Part shown: positions 11,597 to 23,339 of the stretch, piece after piece
Layout: each line of letters opens with the position of its first letter
Position numbering within the stretch: position 1 is the first letter of the stretch
Origin: Quillaja saponaria
Lineage: Eukaryota; Streptophyta; Magnoliopsida; Fabales; Quillajaceae
NCBI GenBank assembly: GCA_029379385.1
Contig: CM055611.1
Span: forward strand, 12,904,062 to 12,968,061
DNA length: 64,000 nt
Direction of reading: 5' to 3'
Program-made: the position numbers and the translations under genes
Notes under the pieces: model-generated
The model's input: only the letters and a program-made list of their open reading frames with translations
Told to the model about the DNA's origin: nothing
Databases searched by the model: none

Positions 11597-12620
11597 TTAA
11601 GGAAATTGACAACATACCTTGAGAGAATTGAAATACAATGAAAATTTTTCCATAACTCTCAACCTTATAGTCGTAAACTTTCTCTGCCTCTTTTTGTTTC
11701 TTTTGTTTTGTTTTTGTTTTGTTTTTTATATTATAATAATATATATATTTGGTTAGGGTTTGAGTAAGTTTTATAGTAATTACAATTTTTAACTCTTTTA
11801 AATTAAATTAATAACACTTTTAATCCCACTTGAGCCAACTGAGTAATTCTCTTAAAAACTAACACCTTTTAGTACTTATCTAATTATTTATCTTTTCTTT
11901 TTCTTTTTCATTTTCTTTTTGTATGGGTATTACATTGTACCCCCTTAAAAGAAGTTTAGTCCTTTAAACTTAATGTACCTTAATATATGAAAAGTTGGGC
12001 ATATTTCTCTCTCATATCATCCTTAAGTTCCCAAGTGGCCTCTCTCTTAGAGTGATTACTCTATTAGACTTTAATATAACCTATGGTTGTGTGCTTCAAA
12101 ATTTGTTCCTTTTGTCTACGATATGAATAGGGTACTCCACATAAGAAAGATCTGCTCTGATTTCAAGAGGTTCAAACATTATCACAGTACTTAAGTTAGA
12201 TAAAAATCTTCTCAACATTGAGACATGAAGGACATTATAAATTGCGGATAGTGATGGTTAAAGAGCCAATCTATATGCCATCACTCTCACTCTCTCCAAG
12301 ATCTTAAACAGACCATAAAACCTAGGACTCAACTTGTCTCAATCTTGAAACTCATAACTCCTTTAGTTTATGACGCCTTTAAAAAGACATAATCACCAAT
12401 GTGAAACTTCAAATCACGTCGTCTATTATTTACATAGTTTTTTTGTCTATTATGGGCTATACAAATCCATTCTCTAATCAAACGAATCTTATCTTATGTC
12501 TACTAAACAAACTTAGGCCCCAATAACTTTCTCTCACTAACATCATCCCAACAGATTGGTGTTCTACACCTCCTTCCATGGAACTCATCCTATGGATCCA
12601 TCTAAAAAAGTCTAGAACTT
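11557..12620 (-). pseudogene. Chromovirus (Ty3/gypsy, Tekay/Del-like) 3' end: integrase C-terminus, chromodomain, PPT, start of 3' LTR
   Basis: Minus-strand reading from 12600 down gives an integrase tail 'RRDLKFHIGDYVFLKAS' near 12420-12370. A GPY/F-type block follows ('RFYGLFKILERVRVMAYRLA', about 12340-12270), then 'IYNVLHVSMLRRFLS'. Last is a chromodomain-like end 'SNHSKREATWELKDDMREKY' near 12070-12000, several stops included. The chromodomain places it in the chromoviruses, where it targets integration to chromatin. Downstream lies a polypurine tract (reverse of 11935-11951) and an LTR start TGTAATACCC at 11934, typical of Tekay/Del. The LTR is interrupted by the LINE at 9533-11556; a short stub may remain at 9483-9523. 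No 5' half is present. Confidence 0.75.
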
Positions 12621-12684
12621 AGAGTTTTAAACGTCAATGTGATAAATTTTCTTGGCACTACCAAGATCGAATAAAAGATATAGT

Positions 12685-13835
12685 TTACAACTAATTCTAA
12701 CTATAAACAACACATCTTTTTTCTTTTTTATTAAATAAAAAAAGACTATAATTTCTTTTTGAAATGATTGAGTACTTGTTAATAATTTGGCCATTAGCCT
12801 ACAACTCATTTAAATAGAAGAAAACTATGACTAAAACTTAATTACAAATTGAACCTCCGTGACTAGGATTAAAAACAATTAATAACATTTAAAACTTAAA
12901 TGAATAAATAAATAGATTGACACTAAATTGAAATAATAGATCAATTACTTATTGCAAGTTTAATAATGGTGGGCAACTAATTAAAACCTTATTCCAAATT
13001 GGGAATTTATGGCTGAAATTGAAAAATCACCCAAAACTCTACTTTTTAAAAGTTTTTGAAATCAAAACTTTAGCAAAACAACATCGATCAAAAGGGATGG
13101 CCTTTTGAAGTTGATTTAGCTACCAAGTCCTACATTAGACCCATTTTCTTAGAACAACTTGACATTTAGAATAAAAAAAATCACCTCAATTTACTTTGTG
13201 CTTAATTAATTGTTTTTGATGTATTAGAGATATTTGAAAAAAAATTTAAGTACACAAAGATATAAGAAAAAAAGAGTATCTAAGACCCATTTGAAAAGAG
13301 AAAACTAAAATTTTGAGTTTTTTGTAGTTTCAACATACATGTCGAACTTTTTAATATTTTATTCTAAATTATTTTATACTATCATTAGCTTCTCCATCAA
13401 TCTAGAAAGGAGAGCGTTAATTTCTCCATACTCTGAACAGGAATGTCATATCACCAAATCTCAAGAAAGACGAGTGTAATTTAAGCTTCTAATAAATTGC
13501 TTTGCTACTATTTGGTTAAAAAATTGCAAGGCATATGATTCTTTTTATTTGTAAGTTTAGTTTTGCTTTGCTTAAATTCTAAGTTTGCTTCTTTCGATTC
13601 CAATATGGAAAACTAAACTGTGTTTGAAGATTAGAACTAGTGATTCCTTTGCTACAGAAACTGAGTAAGGTCTCATATTTCTTATTCCTTTTCTTTTATA
13701 CACATACTTTTAAATACTACAGTTGTTATTCTTTTCCTCTATTGTAAAATTTTAACTAATGAACAGAAAAATTTACTTAAAGAAGTTACAAGGACAAAGG
13801 ATTATAAACGTAAGGAACATTAAAACCTTTCTGAA
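12685..13835. repeat. Segment A, a diverged non-TE duplicate of segment C
   Basis: It aligns collinearly with 34267-35400. Shared blocks include 'ggccattagcctacaactca', 'ttggctaccaagtcctac' (A reads 'ttagctaccaagtcc'), and the 'tgcttctttcgattccaa' block near 13590. A shared tail runs 'ctacagttgttattctt', then 'taaggaaca'. Only the last part (from about 13560) also matches segment B at 27177-27212 plus 32353 onwards. No coding region seen. In segment B this sequence lies just upstream of the resistance-gene start, so A may be a displaced copy of such an upstream region. Confidence 0.65.
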
Positions 13836-14199
13836 AGATTTTAAGCCAAGTATAGTTTCTAAACTACAAGAGGGATTCAGTAACTTATGCTACACAAGAA
13901 ATCTCGTGGTAACCCCTCTCACCTTCAAGTATAGAGATATTTGATCAGATTCATTTGTGTGGATACACTTAGAGACGGGGCACTTGTATCATTGTTGTGC
14001 TCTTGATGAATCAACTAGGAGTGAAAGCTGAATCAAGGATATGCAGAGAGAATTTAAAATCTCGGAGGTACACAATTCTTTTCTATCCTTTTTAATTGTT
14101 AAACTAGTTTTAGCATCTTGCTTATAATCATAAGGTGATTTAAGGTTAAAGAAAATAAAATTTTTTAATTCCACTACATATTTGATTGTCATATTTTAT
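13836..14199. other. Unassigned sequence
   Basis: Joins segment A to the Ty3 gag relic. No recognised motif or frame. Confidence 0.4.
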
Positions 14200-14940
14200 A
14201 CTGATTCCTTACTAGTAAGACATTACCTTGGAATCTGATTTGCAATTCTTGGATGAATTCCTCTTGTGGAGGCCTCAACTTATGTCTTTCTTCCAGATAA
14301 CCGTGATACCACTTCGAAAGTTTCACTCCAAAGTGCATGGCTGTAATTCATACTTTCATATCATCTGGTGTCTGGTCTACTTCAAAAAATTCTTGACACT
14401 TAAATAGACAAATTCTCAAAAAGAAAAAAAGAAAGAAAGAAAAAATCATCAAATTTGGGGGATTCCATATAAGTCACCCTCTTTATCAAATGATAATCTC
14501 TGGTATCAAGACCAAAAGGTCCTACTGGTGGAATTGGTGGAGGAATCTGACGATTCACACCGCTGTGACTAATGACTACTCTCAGCCGTGTTCACGTGTA
14601 ACATGGCCATTACAACCATTAAGGCTTGAAATTTCGTGCTTATGCTTGTTTTGAGTTCCAAGAACTTTGAATGAGTGCTACCCATTATGTCCAACAAAGA
14701 AGCATCAAAGGCCATAAATCACGATTTAATGCTCTCCATACGAGTTCCCAAAGCCACAAATCTCAAATCAGTATTGGTGGTATTAACTATCGCGATGGTA
14801 GCTAGGTCGAAAACTTTGATACCATTAATAGAGGTCAAGCCAAGAAGCTCAATATTAGAGTCGTTAGCTATGGCAAACCACTCAACCTTGAGATGGAAAT
14901 CTGAATACATAGATAGAAAAGTAAGTAGAAGAAGGAAGAG
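14200..14940 (-). pseudogene. Ty3/gypsy gag relic
   Basis: Minus-strand translation of about 14400-14215 gives 'CQEFFEVDQTPDDMKV', then 'ITAMHFGVKLSKWYHGYLEE', then 'PPQEEFIQELQIRF'. This is the core of the plant Ty3/gypsy gag domain (capsid-like Retrotrans_gag), with a stop inside. Upstream sequence (14440-14620) is the usual proline-rich pre-gag linker ('PPPIPPVGPFGLD'), and 14650-14930 may be the N-terminal coiled region. Neither zinc knuckle nor pol follows. It belongs to a different family from the nearby chromovirus tail as far as can be judged. Confidence 0.65.
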
Positions 14941-15336
14941 GAAGATAATATGACTTGGCCAATTTCATTAATTTTCAAAATTACAGCTTAAGACACTATT
15001 AATATTAATGAATTAATAGCCTAACTAACTAACTATTGGAAATAACAAACTAGACAACTAAAAGAATGAAACATAACAAACTTAACCAGTAGCTCCATGT
15101 TAGTTGATGGAGGAAACACAGCATTTTCATTATCTTTCTCTTTGGGTAGTCTTGTAAACTTGGTAACCGAAGCTTATAACACGACCTATTGATAATGGCC
15201 AGCATCAGAAGCCACATTCATATCCCACTTGATCCTAAAGATTTCTCTGCAGAAAAAATCAACGGAAAAATAGGCGTGAGGAAAACTATATTATTCTCCC
15301 AATGAGTCGGCTTACTATATCCATGTAGGTTGAATA
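14941..15336. other. Unassigned sequence next to the resistance-gene relic
   Basis: Probably 3' flank or decayed 3' end of the LRR gene. Minus-strand translation shows no further LRR I can defend. Confidence 0.35.
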
Positions 15337-16242
15337 TTAAAAAGTAGGCAGTGCACCTTTGCCTAATCTAACATTTGTGTATTTAGTACCATTATACCAA
15401 AAGGGATTAAGCCTTGTGAACCAACCATGCCTTATATGCACCTTCAAGTTATCAAAACCATTACATAATACAAGATCAACCAAATTGGGCAAAGCAAAAG
15501 TCTTAAATGGATCCTCCTCCAACTGACTATACATCAAGCATAATACCATCAAGTTTTCATGTGAAGATACTCAACTTGGTATTTTTTTCTAATTTCCTGA
15601 TCAAGTATAGTCTCTAAAGAACTGGAGGTGGGGAAGACATATCTTCCAAATCAAATGTCTCATAACTCCCAACTTCATTTAATGTAGATTGTAGACTCAG
15701 AGCAAATATGCCTCATTTTTTGGATGGAATAACATAGAGCACTCCTATGTTGTCTTCTCAAATTCAATATATCCAACTTTCTCAATTAAGATAGCTTTCC
15801 TTACCCAATAATCAAGTCAACATTACATTTATTTACTGCTATGTAGCAGAGCTTTTGTAGTGATAGAAAATTTCGTAATCCTAATGGTGCTTTGGAAACG
15901 ATTAAACTAAAATATACAACAACTGATTTCTTTGGTAAAACAGGCTTGAGGAAATGAACTAGATCATAAGTTGACACAAAGTTTTCAAAATGATGCACCA
16001 GAAAATAAAGAAGCTTGTGAAGCTTTACTATTTCAATTGGCAATTCAAATAAGCGTGTTTGCTTCAAGTACAACATCTCTAAATTTTGCAGCTTCCTGCT
16101 AGACGTAGGAAGCTTTGAGATCTTAATATTTCTAATGCTTGAGTACCTCAAATAGAACAATGTAGTTATTTCTTCAGGATATATTTGTATGGGTGCCTCT
16201 ATCAAATCCAGCACATTAAGCAATTTAAATTCTTCACCTAGT
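15337..16242 (-). pseudogene. RPM1-like CC-NB-LRR resistance gene: LRR part
   Basis: The minus strand carries the leucine-rich repeats of an RPM1-type NLR, an intracellular immune receptor whose LRR region governs recognition and autoinhibition. From 16242 down: 'GEEFKLLNVLDLIEAPIQIY', 'PEEITTLFYLRYSSIRNIKI', 'LPTSSRKLQNLEMLYLKQTR' and 'LFELPIEIVKLHKLLYFLVH'. After a frame change near 15800 come 'LRRQHRSALCYSIQKM' and, in 15337-15552, 'SQLEEDPFKTFALPNLVDLV' and a C-terminal 'RLGKGALPTF'. Family members have the same order ('VLDL..AP...FPEE...L..LRYLSLRNT'). Frameshifts and stops interrupt it. Its coiled-coil start lies at 26622-27008 beyond a retrotransposon. The NB-ARC domain is missing from both pieces. 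Confidence 0.85.
16238..16242. repeat. Target-site duplication ctagt (left copy)
   Basis: ctagt here and at 26622-26626 flank the 16243-26621 retrotransposon. The reading frame of the resistance-gene relic runs across the pair when the insert is removed. Confidence 0.8.
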
Positions 16243-17744
16243 TGACACGATTTTTCCTATGCAAGCGCACATATTGTCCTTAAGTAATATAGATAGAAAT
16301 AGAAATCATTCTCACTAGGAACTATATTACTTTTCAAGCTAATTGTCAATATTTATGTGACCTAATCTTAATCAAGCCAAAACAAATTTAGAGTTTGGTA
16401 AACTAAGTAACAAGCAATTTATGTAGATTATATTAACTAATGTCCAAGTTCACAATATTTCTCACACTTCACATAAGTTACCTTACTTTAATTTAACTCA
16501 TGCAATAGTCCAAATATTAACCTAGATCTCGTAAGGAATTACAGACATATTCCTATGTTTAGCAATTATATATTTCTCTTAGTCTAATTCACTATATTCC
16601 TATGAAAATAAACTAAGATAAATTCATTAGGAACCAATCTATTTTGGTTACTTATGGTTAAGCCTCACTTTGGAACTGACTCTTCCAAGTCAATCCCACT
16701 GTTCCTAATCAATCTAACTGGTGATCTAGCAATTAGAAGTATTAAGAATAAAGCAACATATATATTTGAAACTAAAACATGCATTAAATTAAGTCAAGGA
16801 TCACATAGGCTACATGTGAGTCTAATTGCAACTCTAGAATAAAACTACTCTATACTAGCTATGGAAAACAATAACGTAAAACAGATAGCCATTACAAATA
16901 AGAAAAGAACAAGAAAGGAGTAAAAGTCTTGAAGTTATCATGGCTTCGCTTCTTCACTGGCTCCGTAGAAACTCTTTCTCACTTGCTCTGGTATATGTTT
17001 CAACTTCAGCCTTCACCTCCTTATATAGGCCTTTTTCTTATAGTTTAATAGAACTAGGAGTTCTCAGAAACACGTGAAGGCACCCGGCGCTTCTTTCATT
17101 GGCGCTACAGCGTGACTACTTTTGTGTAGTCTTTTTACGATTCTAACTGCTCAAACCGTGGCGTTATGATGTATGGCACTGTGATGTCTTCCTCATTGGT
17201 TGTTTACGAAGTCACCTTGGATGAAGGTGCCATGGCTTTTTCCTTAATGGCGCTATGGCACAATGCTATCTATCTTGGACTTAGATTTTCTCTATTTGGG
17301 ATGTTGCAGCGTCATTTGGTCTGGCATTGAGGTGCTTAGCATTCTGACTTGTTAGAAGAAGTTCTAGGTTTGAGGCGCCATGGCACAGATGTTGTCATGC
17401 TACAGAGCAGGTGTTGCCACATTGCAACACAGAACTCTCTGCTTGATTCCTTATAATTCATCTTTTAGATGCCATGGCATCAATGTACCTCACACTTGTA
17501 GCATGAGTCTTCAACATTTTTAATCTTTGTCTTCGACTAGGATACTGCAAAGACACTTAAAAACAAATTAGATAACAAAAGCAATAAAAATTACTCCTAA
17601 TTAAATTAAAACCCTACAAACTCCTAAACAGCCTAGGCAAGATAAAGCACTGAATTTAATTAAATTCTAGCTCTAAAATCTAGGATTTAACACAAAATAG
17701 GAGTCAAAAGTGTAGTAAAATAACTCTATTTTACAGAGTTATCA
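16243..17744 (-). repeat. 3' LTR of the Tat/Athila-type element (1502 bp)
   Basis: Minus orientation, TGATAACTCTGTAAAATAG... to ...CGTGTCA. It contains gcctatataa (reverse of 17021-17030), a TATA-like promoter. The interval 17120-17744 is collinear with 24650-24951 plus 26285-26621. The 62-codon frame at 16654-16842 is spurious. Confidence 0.75.
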
Positions 17745-19134
17745 TACTCTTAAACTTAGCAATTTGCTAGTTCCAAGCAAAAGAAAAAAAGAATTAAAAA
17801 AGAATAACAATTAAACTTATAAATGACGAACTAATTAGTCCCCAAAAATCCTCAATGTTTGTGACAAAGACTTGACTCAAAACAAAACACAAGTACAACT
17901 TTAAATTTATCATATTCGGGCAAATTTCATGTGTGTGTACAAGGCATCCTCACCAAGGTTAATGACTTCCAAATAAATTCCTACTAGAATAACTTATGGA
18001 CTAAATTTAACCTCTACAATTTCGTGTTTCCTTCCTCTCTCCACTAATATAGGCCAACACTTAGTTAAAAATTAATAGGCCTTTAATATAGCTTGTAATG
18101 TATGGCTAGGATAGAGGTTAGAAGAAATGCTTAATTTAGGCTTAATCACCTTGAGCACAAAAATCTTTGTAAAAGCTAAACCCTTCCTCCACCACATTTT
18201 TGGTATCAATTCTCACTTAACTCGAGCTTAATATATTTTTCTTACCACTTGGTTTTTTTTTTTTTTTTTATGCTTCCCACTTTTCTTCCTTTATCATTGT
18301 TTTTAGAAATCGAACCTTTGGTTTGCAAACAATTTCTTAAGGAAATTATAAGTACTTCCCCTAAACTTTTTTTTTTTTTTTAATGATATATGGAAGAAAA
18401 GAATTTCTATTTTTCCTTGCCTTAGTTACCCCCGACATAATTCAAGATCACCTCTTTTTTAGCTCAATTACAATACATAGTTACTATGCCCAAAGTAGAA
18501 AAATGTAAATGGGGTCATTCAATAAAAGATTTAACTAAAATGTAAGGGTACTGGAAAGAAAAAGATTTAGGCTCAAAGAAGGTGTCTAAGGATATAAAAG
18601 TACAAGTGGATAAGAAAGGCTCAATAGGTCTAAGGAAGGCCTAAATCATGCTTTCAACTAAATCTCACCTAGGCTTTTCCTCAATAGGAATTTAAACTAA
18701 TTATAGGGTTCAAAAATAGTCTAAGGGTTATTCCAACAATAAATATCCTCTAAAGAACATTAACCCTAGGTAAAAATAGCCCTGTGTATGGATGTATTAA
18801 ATTTACCTTAATTATAATAAACTAAAAAAAAATATTTCTTACATCTTATCAAAAATCAAATGCAATGCATAAATAAGGAACTATCATAGGAATAAGGGAA
18901 AATTTGAACAAGATAAAAATAATTGAAATTCCACAAGCACATTACGAGAAGAAACATATTACATCCTAAAGATATAGTCTAAACAAATTACACATAAATA
19001 GGGTGTAAACAATTTACATATAAAGCATTTAATATATAACTGAAAGTTACACCCTCAAACTTAAACTAAACAGTATTCTAATGTTTACCAAAGAAAGAAA
19101 AAATAAAAATAAAAGACAAAGACAGAATAATTCC
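17745..19134 (-). mobile_element. 3' non-coding region and PPT of the Tat/Athila-type element
   Basis: PPT-like GCTAAGTTTAAGAGTA (reverse of 17745-17760) abuts the 3' LTR. Further right are long T/A runs (18246-18270, 18368-18381) and sequence without frames. A second gtttaagtttgagggtgta, resembling a PPT, occurs in reverse near 19050. Confidence 0.55.
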
Positions 19135-19921
19135 TCATTCATCAACGTCAATATCATTATTAATCTTAGGATGAGGGAAAGGAGCTAGTGGTTTGGGGAA
19201 TGAAGGGAAAGTACTCGGGTCCCGTCCTCCTCTAACCAACTCCATCCGAATGAGTTAGTTATTCTACTATAGTATCTCATGGTTATATTTGCTAACATTC
19301 TGCACACTGCACCTCTAGGCAAAAGATGCGTTAACCCTATAGTGAGGCACTTAACATTTGTTAGCTTAAGATAAGCTGGAGCTGCTTACATTGCCTTCTT
19401 CTGCTACAAAGTTCCTGCTCATGAACCTCTTCATGAGAGTGTCATCAATGGAGCCCTTCTAAAGTTATATTAACTTAGAGTCAACCTAAGTTATGGTCAT
19501 ATGACATAGTCCAGTAATTAGAGAAGAGAACCATAACCCAAGATGTTTGCTATTGGTTGCTTGTAATATAGCACTATGAATTAAACAGTTAATGTTAATG
19601 GACATACCTTGAATAATTGCATAGATTATGATGACTCTCCCTTATATCATCACTAGCATGTCCGCTTGGTTGCAAGTTAAAGAGAATGAAGTAATACAAA
19701 GCTTTTGCAGTGAACTGCAACTAACTAGCCTTGAAATGCACTGGTTCCTCATTAGTTAGTTTTCCAAGTTGAGTCATGATAGCACATGGCATTGATCACC
19801 TCCCTATAGTCAATTTTGCTACTAGAGTAGCACACATAATCATTGAAGTTAGGAAAATTCTGTGTTCCATAGTAATTATTAATGACCTAGCTTGTGAAAG
19901 ACACCATTCTTCCACGAACCA

Positions 19922-19939
19922 TTATCTTGCTGTCTACAT
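19922..19939. repeat. LINE target-site duplication, left copy
   Basis: ttatcttgctgtctacat here and ttatcttgctgtccacat at 23075-23092: 18 bp with one mismatch, directly bounding the RTE LINE. Confidence 0.9.
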
Positions 19940-22900
19940 CAACTCAACTCAACTAAGCCTTAAAATCCTAAACTAGTTGGGGTCGGCTATATGAATCATT
20001 TTCCTCTATTCACATCGATCTAAGACAACATTTTCATTAATCCTTAGCACAGCTATATCTTTCTCGATGACTGCCCCCTAAGTAAGTTTCGGTCTTCCCT
20101 TTCCCCCTCTAACACTTGGTACCTGAACTAAGTCACCTTTCTTAACTACTACATCCATTGGTCGACGTTGGATGTGTCCAAACTAACGTAGATGATTCTC
20201 CCTCATTTTCTCCTCGATAGGTGCTACTTTCACCTTCTTACGAATCTCCTCATTCCTTATTCTATCCTTTCTTGTATGTCCTGTCATCCATCTCAACATT
20301 CTCATTTCGGCTACTCCCATCTTATGTGAATGTTGATTCTTAACTGCCCAACATTTGGTACCATACAACATAGCTGGTCTCACTGCCGACTTATAAAATT
20401 TTCCTTTTAATCTATTCGGCATTTTAGGATCACATAAAACTCCTGAAGCACTTTGCCACTTCACCCACCTTGCCTTGATCCTATGGTTTACATCATGCTC
20501 AATTGCACTATTTTTTTGTATAAATGACCCTAAATACTTAAACACATCCTTTGTAGGAATTGTCTAACCATCTACAATTATATCATCCGGGCCTCTTCTA
20601 GTTTCACTGAAATTACACCTCATATATACAGCTTTTGTCTGACTCAATCTAAGGCCTTTAGATTCTAACATGTTCCTCCACATTTCTAGTTTAGAATTTA
20701 AACCTTCCCTAGTTTTGTCTACCAACACGATATCATCGGCAAACAACATGCACCATGGAGCCCTATCTTGAATATTATAGGTAAGTTCATCCATGACTAA
20801 AGCAAATAGGTAAGGACTTAAGGATGAACCTTGGTGAACACCTATCGTGATCGGGAACTCTCCAGTCATACCATCTACGATCCGCACCCTAGTCATTACT
20901 CCCTCATACATATCTTTAATAACTTCTACATATTTAGTAGAGACCTTCTTTTTCTCAAGTACCCACCACAAGACTTGTCTTGGCACTTTATCACACACTT
21001 TTTCTAAATCAATAAAGACCATATGAAGATCCTTTTTCTTTTCTCTATATTTCTCCATTAATCTCCTAAGTAAAAAATAGCCTCCATTGTAGATGTTCTT
21101 GGCATAAAGCCAAATTGATTATCAAAAACTAAAGTCTCATTCCTAAGCCTACGCTCAATACCCTCTCTCACAGTTTCATTGTATGGCTAATAAGTTTTAT
21201 TCCTTAATAATTTGAACAACTTTGAATATCTCCTTTATTCTTATAAATAGGGATCAACGTACTCTTCTTCCACTCATCTGGCATTTTGTCGGTTACTAAA
21301 ATCTTGTTAAAAAGATTTGTAAGCCAAGTTACTCTAAGACATCTCCAAACTTCTATTGGAATATCATTTGGGCCCAATGCTTTACCATTCTTCATCTTAT
21401 GCATAGCTTCTTTAACCTCCTGTGCTCTAATCTGACGAACAAATCTGCGGTTCGTATCATCAAAGGTGTCATCAAGGTCTCTAAAATCACTCTTTGACTC
21501 CCCATTAAATAAAGTATAAAAATAAGTTCGCCATCTCTCATTAATCTCATCTTCCTTAACTAAAACCCTATCAGCCTCATCCTTAATGTACTTAATATGA
21601 TTTAAGTCTTTAGTTCGTCTTTCCCTTTGCTTGGCAATCTTATAAATATCCTTCTCTCTATCCTTTCTCTATAACTTTTATTAAAGTCCTTCGCAAGCCT
21701 TGCATCTGGCTTCCCTAACCGCATTCTTAGTATCTTTCCTAGCTTGTCTAAAACATTTATAATTATCTTCATTTCTACACTTGTGTAATCTTTTATAACA
21801 CTCTTTTTTAACTTTAATAGCTTGGTGAACTTTTTCATTCCACCACCATGTCTCCTTAGTCAGAGGTCCACATCCTCTACTTTCTCCTAACACCTCTCTA
21901 GCCATATTCTTGATACGACTCGCCATCTCATCCCAAATAACGTTAGGCTTACCCTTCACCCTCCAAGGATCACCCTGTAACATTTTATCTTTAAAAAGAG
22001 TCATCTTCCCTCTATTCAAATTCCACCATATAGTCTTAATACACTTATTACTTCTATGTTTTTTCTTCCACCGCTTAATACCAACATCCACAACCATAAA
22101 TTTGTACCGAGACACTAAACACTCACCGGGAATAACTTTACAATACTTACAAACCGCTCTACCAACCTTCCTACTCAGAACAAAATCTATTTGGCTCTTA
22201 TTCGGCCAGCTACTAAAGCGACTAAGTGCGACTCTGGTTTCTTAAAAAATGTGTTTACTAAAATCAAGTCATATGCAACTGCAAAATCTAAAATAGACTC
22301 TCCACCCTCATTCCTAACTTCATAACCATATCCTCCATGTACACTCTCAAAACCCTCGTTAGTACTTCCTACATGACCATTCAAATCAGCACCAATAAAC
22401 ATTTTCTCACCTAACAGTACTCCTTGGACTATCTCCTCTAAATCATCCCAAAAAGCCTTTTTAGTAGATTCTTCCAATCATATTTGTGGAGCATAAGCCC
22501 TAATGATATTAAAGGCCTCCTCGTCTATCATTAATTTCACTTTTCCTCTTGATTTCACCAACCTTGCCCTTTAAAGTTCCATCTATAATAATCGTTATTC
22601 TATTCCTATTTCTAGTCTTACCGGTATACCACATCTTCAATCTTATTCTCTCTATCTCTCTAGCCTTTTCTCCTACCCACTTAATTTCTTGCAAACAAGC
22701 AATATTAATCCTCATTCTACTCATAGTATCTACAAGCTCTCTCAATTTACCAGTAAAAGTCCTTATGTTCCAAGTAGCTATGAGAATCTTATCCTGTTAC
22801 CCGCACCCGCCCTCAATGCGAGAACCCTTGCTTATTTTGCACCAAACCCGGGCGCTAATGTGGCGCGCCACTAAGGATGTGACGACCCAACCCTTGCTCA

Positions 22901-23074
22901 TTTCTCACTACACCCGAGATTCGATGTAGCGCGTTGCTAAGAGAGTTATGCCCCAACGAATATTCGGTAGGATTCATCATCATAGGGTTTGACTAGTTTT
23001 ACGCTGCCCGTCAACCTATCGCAACCCTCCTTCTTTATCCAGGCTTGTGACTGGCAAAGTAACCTCTGGCGAAG
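19940..23074 (-). mobile_element. RTE-type LINE, copy 2 (3135 bp, nearly full length)
   Basis: Bounded by an 18-bp target duplication. Minus orientation: a GC-richer 5' leader (about 22790-23074, with ggcgcgcc at 22862-22869), endonuclease, linker, RT, then the tail complementary to ttggggtcggctatatgaat and a (TTGAG) terminal repeat at 19940-19954. Size fits plant RTE elements of about 3.2 kb. The tail is shared with copy 1 at about 9531-9592. The element sits inside the accessory ORF of the Tat/Athila retrotransposon. Confidence 0.9.
20183..22790 (-). pseudogene. RTE LINE polyprotein (APE endonuclease + reverse transcriptase), broken
   Basis: Endonuclease N-part (22745-22509) has 'MRELVDTMSRMRINIACLQE' and 'KWVGEKAREIERIRLKMWYT'. 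Next (22477-22187) come 'GADLNGHVGSTNEGFESVHG' and a DLILVNTFF block, which are APE-type motifs that nick the target. The Lys/Arg-rich linker follows ('WWNEKVHQAIKVKKECYKRL', 22115-21681). The RT domain starts with 'MKNGKALGPNDIPIEVWRCL' (21404-21204). It continues in 21058-20564 with '[20 protein letters not shown]' and the FADD catalytic box ('[16 protein letters not shown]'). The C-terminal region, 20545-20183, contains 'MLRWMTGHTRKDRIRNEEIR'. All domains of an RTE protein are present but in several frames with stops, so it is inactive. Confidence 0.9.
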
Positions 23075-23339
23075 TTATCTTGCTGTCCACATGCTCAATT
23101 AAATTGGCATAGAACACCTGTACCAAGGATACCACCCTAGCTTAAGGAAATGCACATAGTTGAACCCATTGACATTGATCAATCTGTCAGAATATGTAAA
23201 GGAAAAAGTCTTCGCTGAGTTCAAACCCTTTTTAAGCTACTGACTTCTTATGGATTAAGCCATCTCGGTATCGTTTCTCTATTTGAGTTAACACAAACAG
23301 AGTAGCAGTATGTGAGCGTTTCATAATTTTGGGTGCCAT

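Larger units (their letters stand above)
19135..23339 (-). pseudogene. Accessory ORF of the Tat/Athila element (PF20167-like), split by a LINE
   Basis: The two halves are 23339-23093 and 19921-19135 on the minus strand. The first starts 'MAPKIMKRSHTATLFVLTQI' and ends around 'VFYANLIEHVDSKI'. The second resumes with 'MVRGRMVSFTS' and 'INNYYGTQNFPNFNDYV', then 'DYREVINAMCYHDSTWK'. It continues with 'IIIYAIIQGMSININCLIHS' and 'LGLWFSSLITGLCHM'. This succession (FYANL...VRG..V.F....IN..YG...DY...W..., then an IYAI..G..IN block and SLITxLC) fits the plant 'putative transposon protein' domain common in Tat/Athila-type elements. Its function is unknown. It is broken by stops and by the LINE at 19940-23074. 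Confidence 0.65.

Noticed and set aside
22549..22929. 126-codon and 111-codon plus-strand frames over the LINE
   Set aside because: Antisense shadows of the RTE endonuclease and leader.
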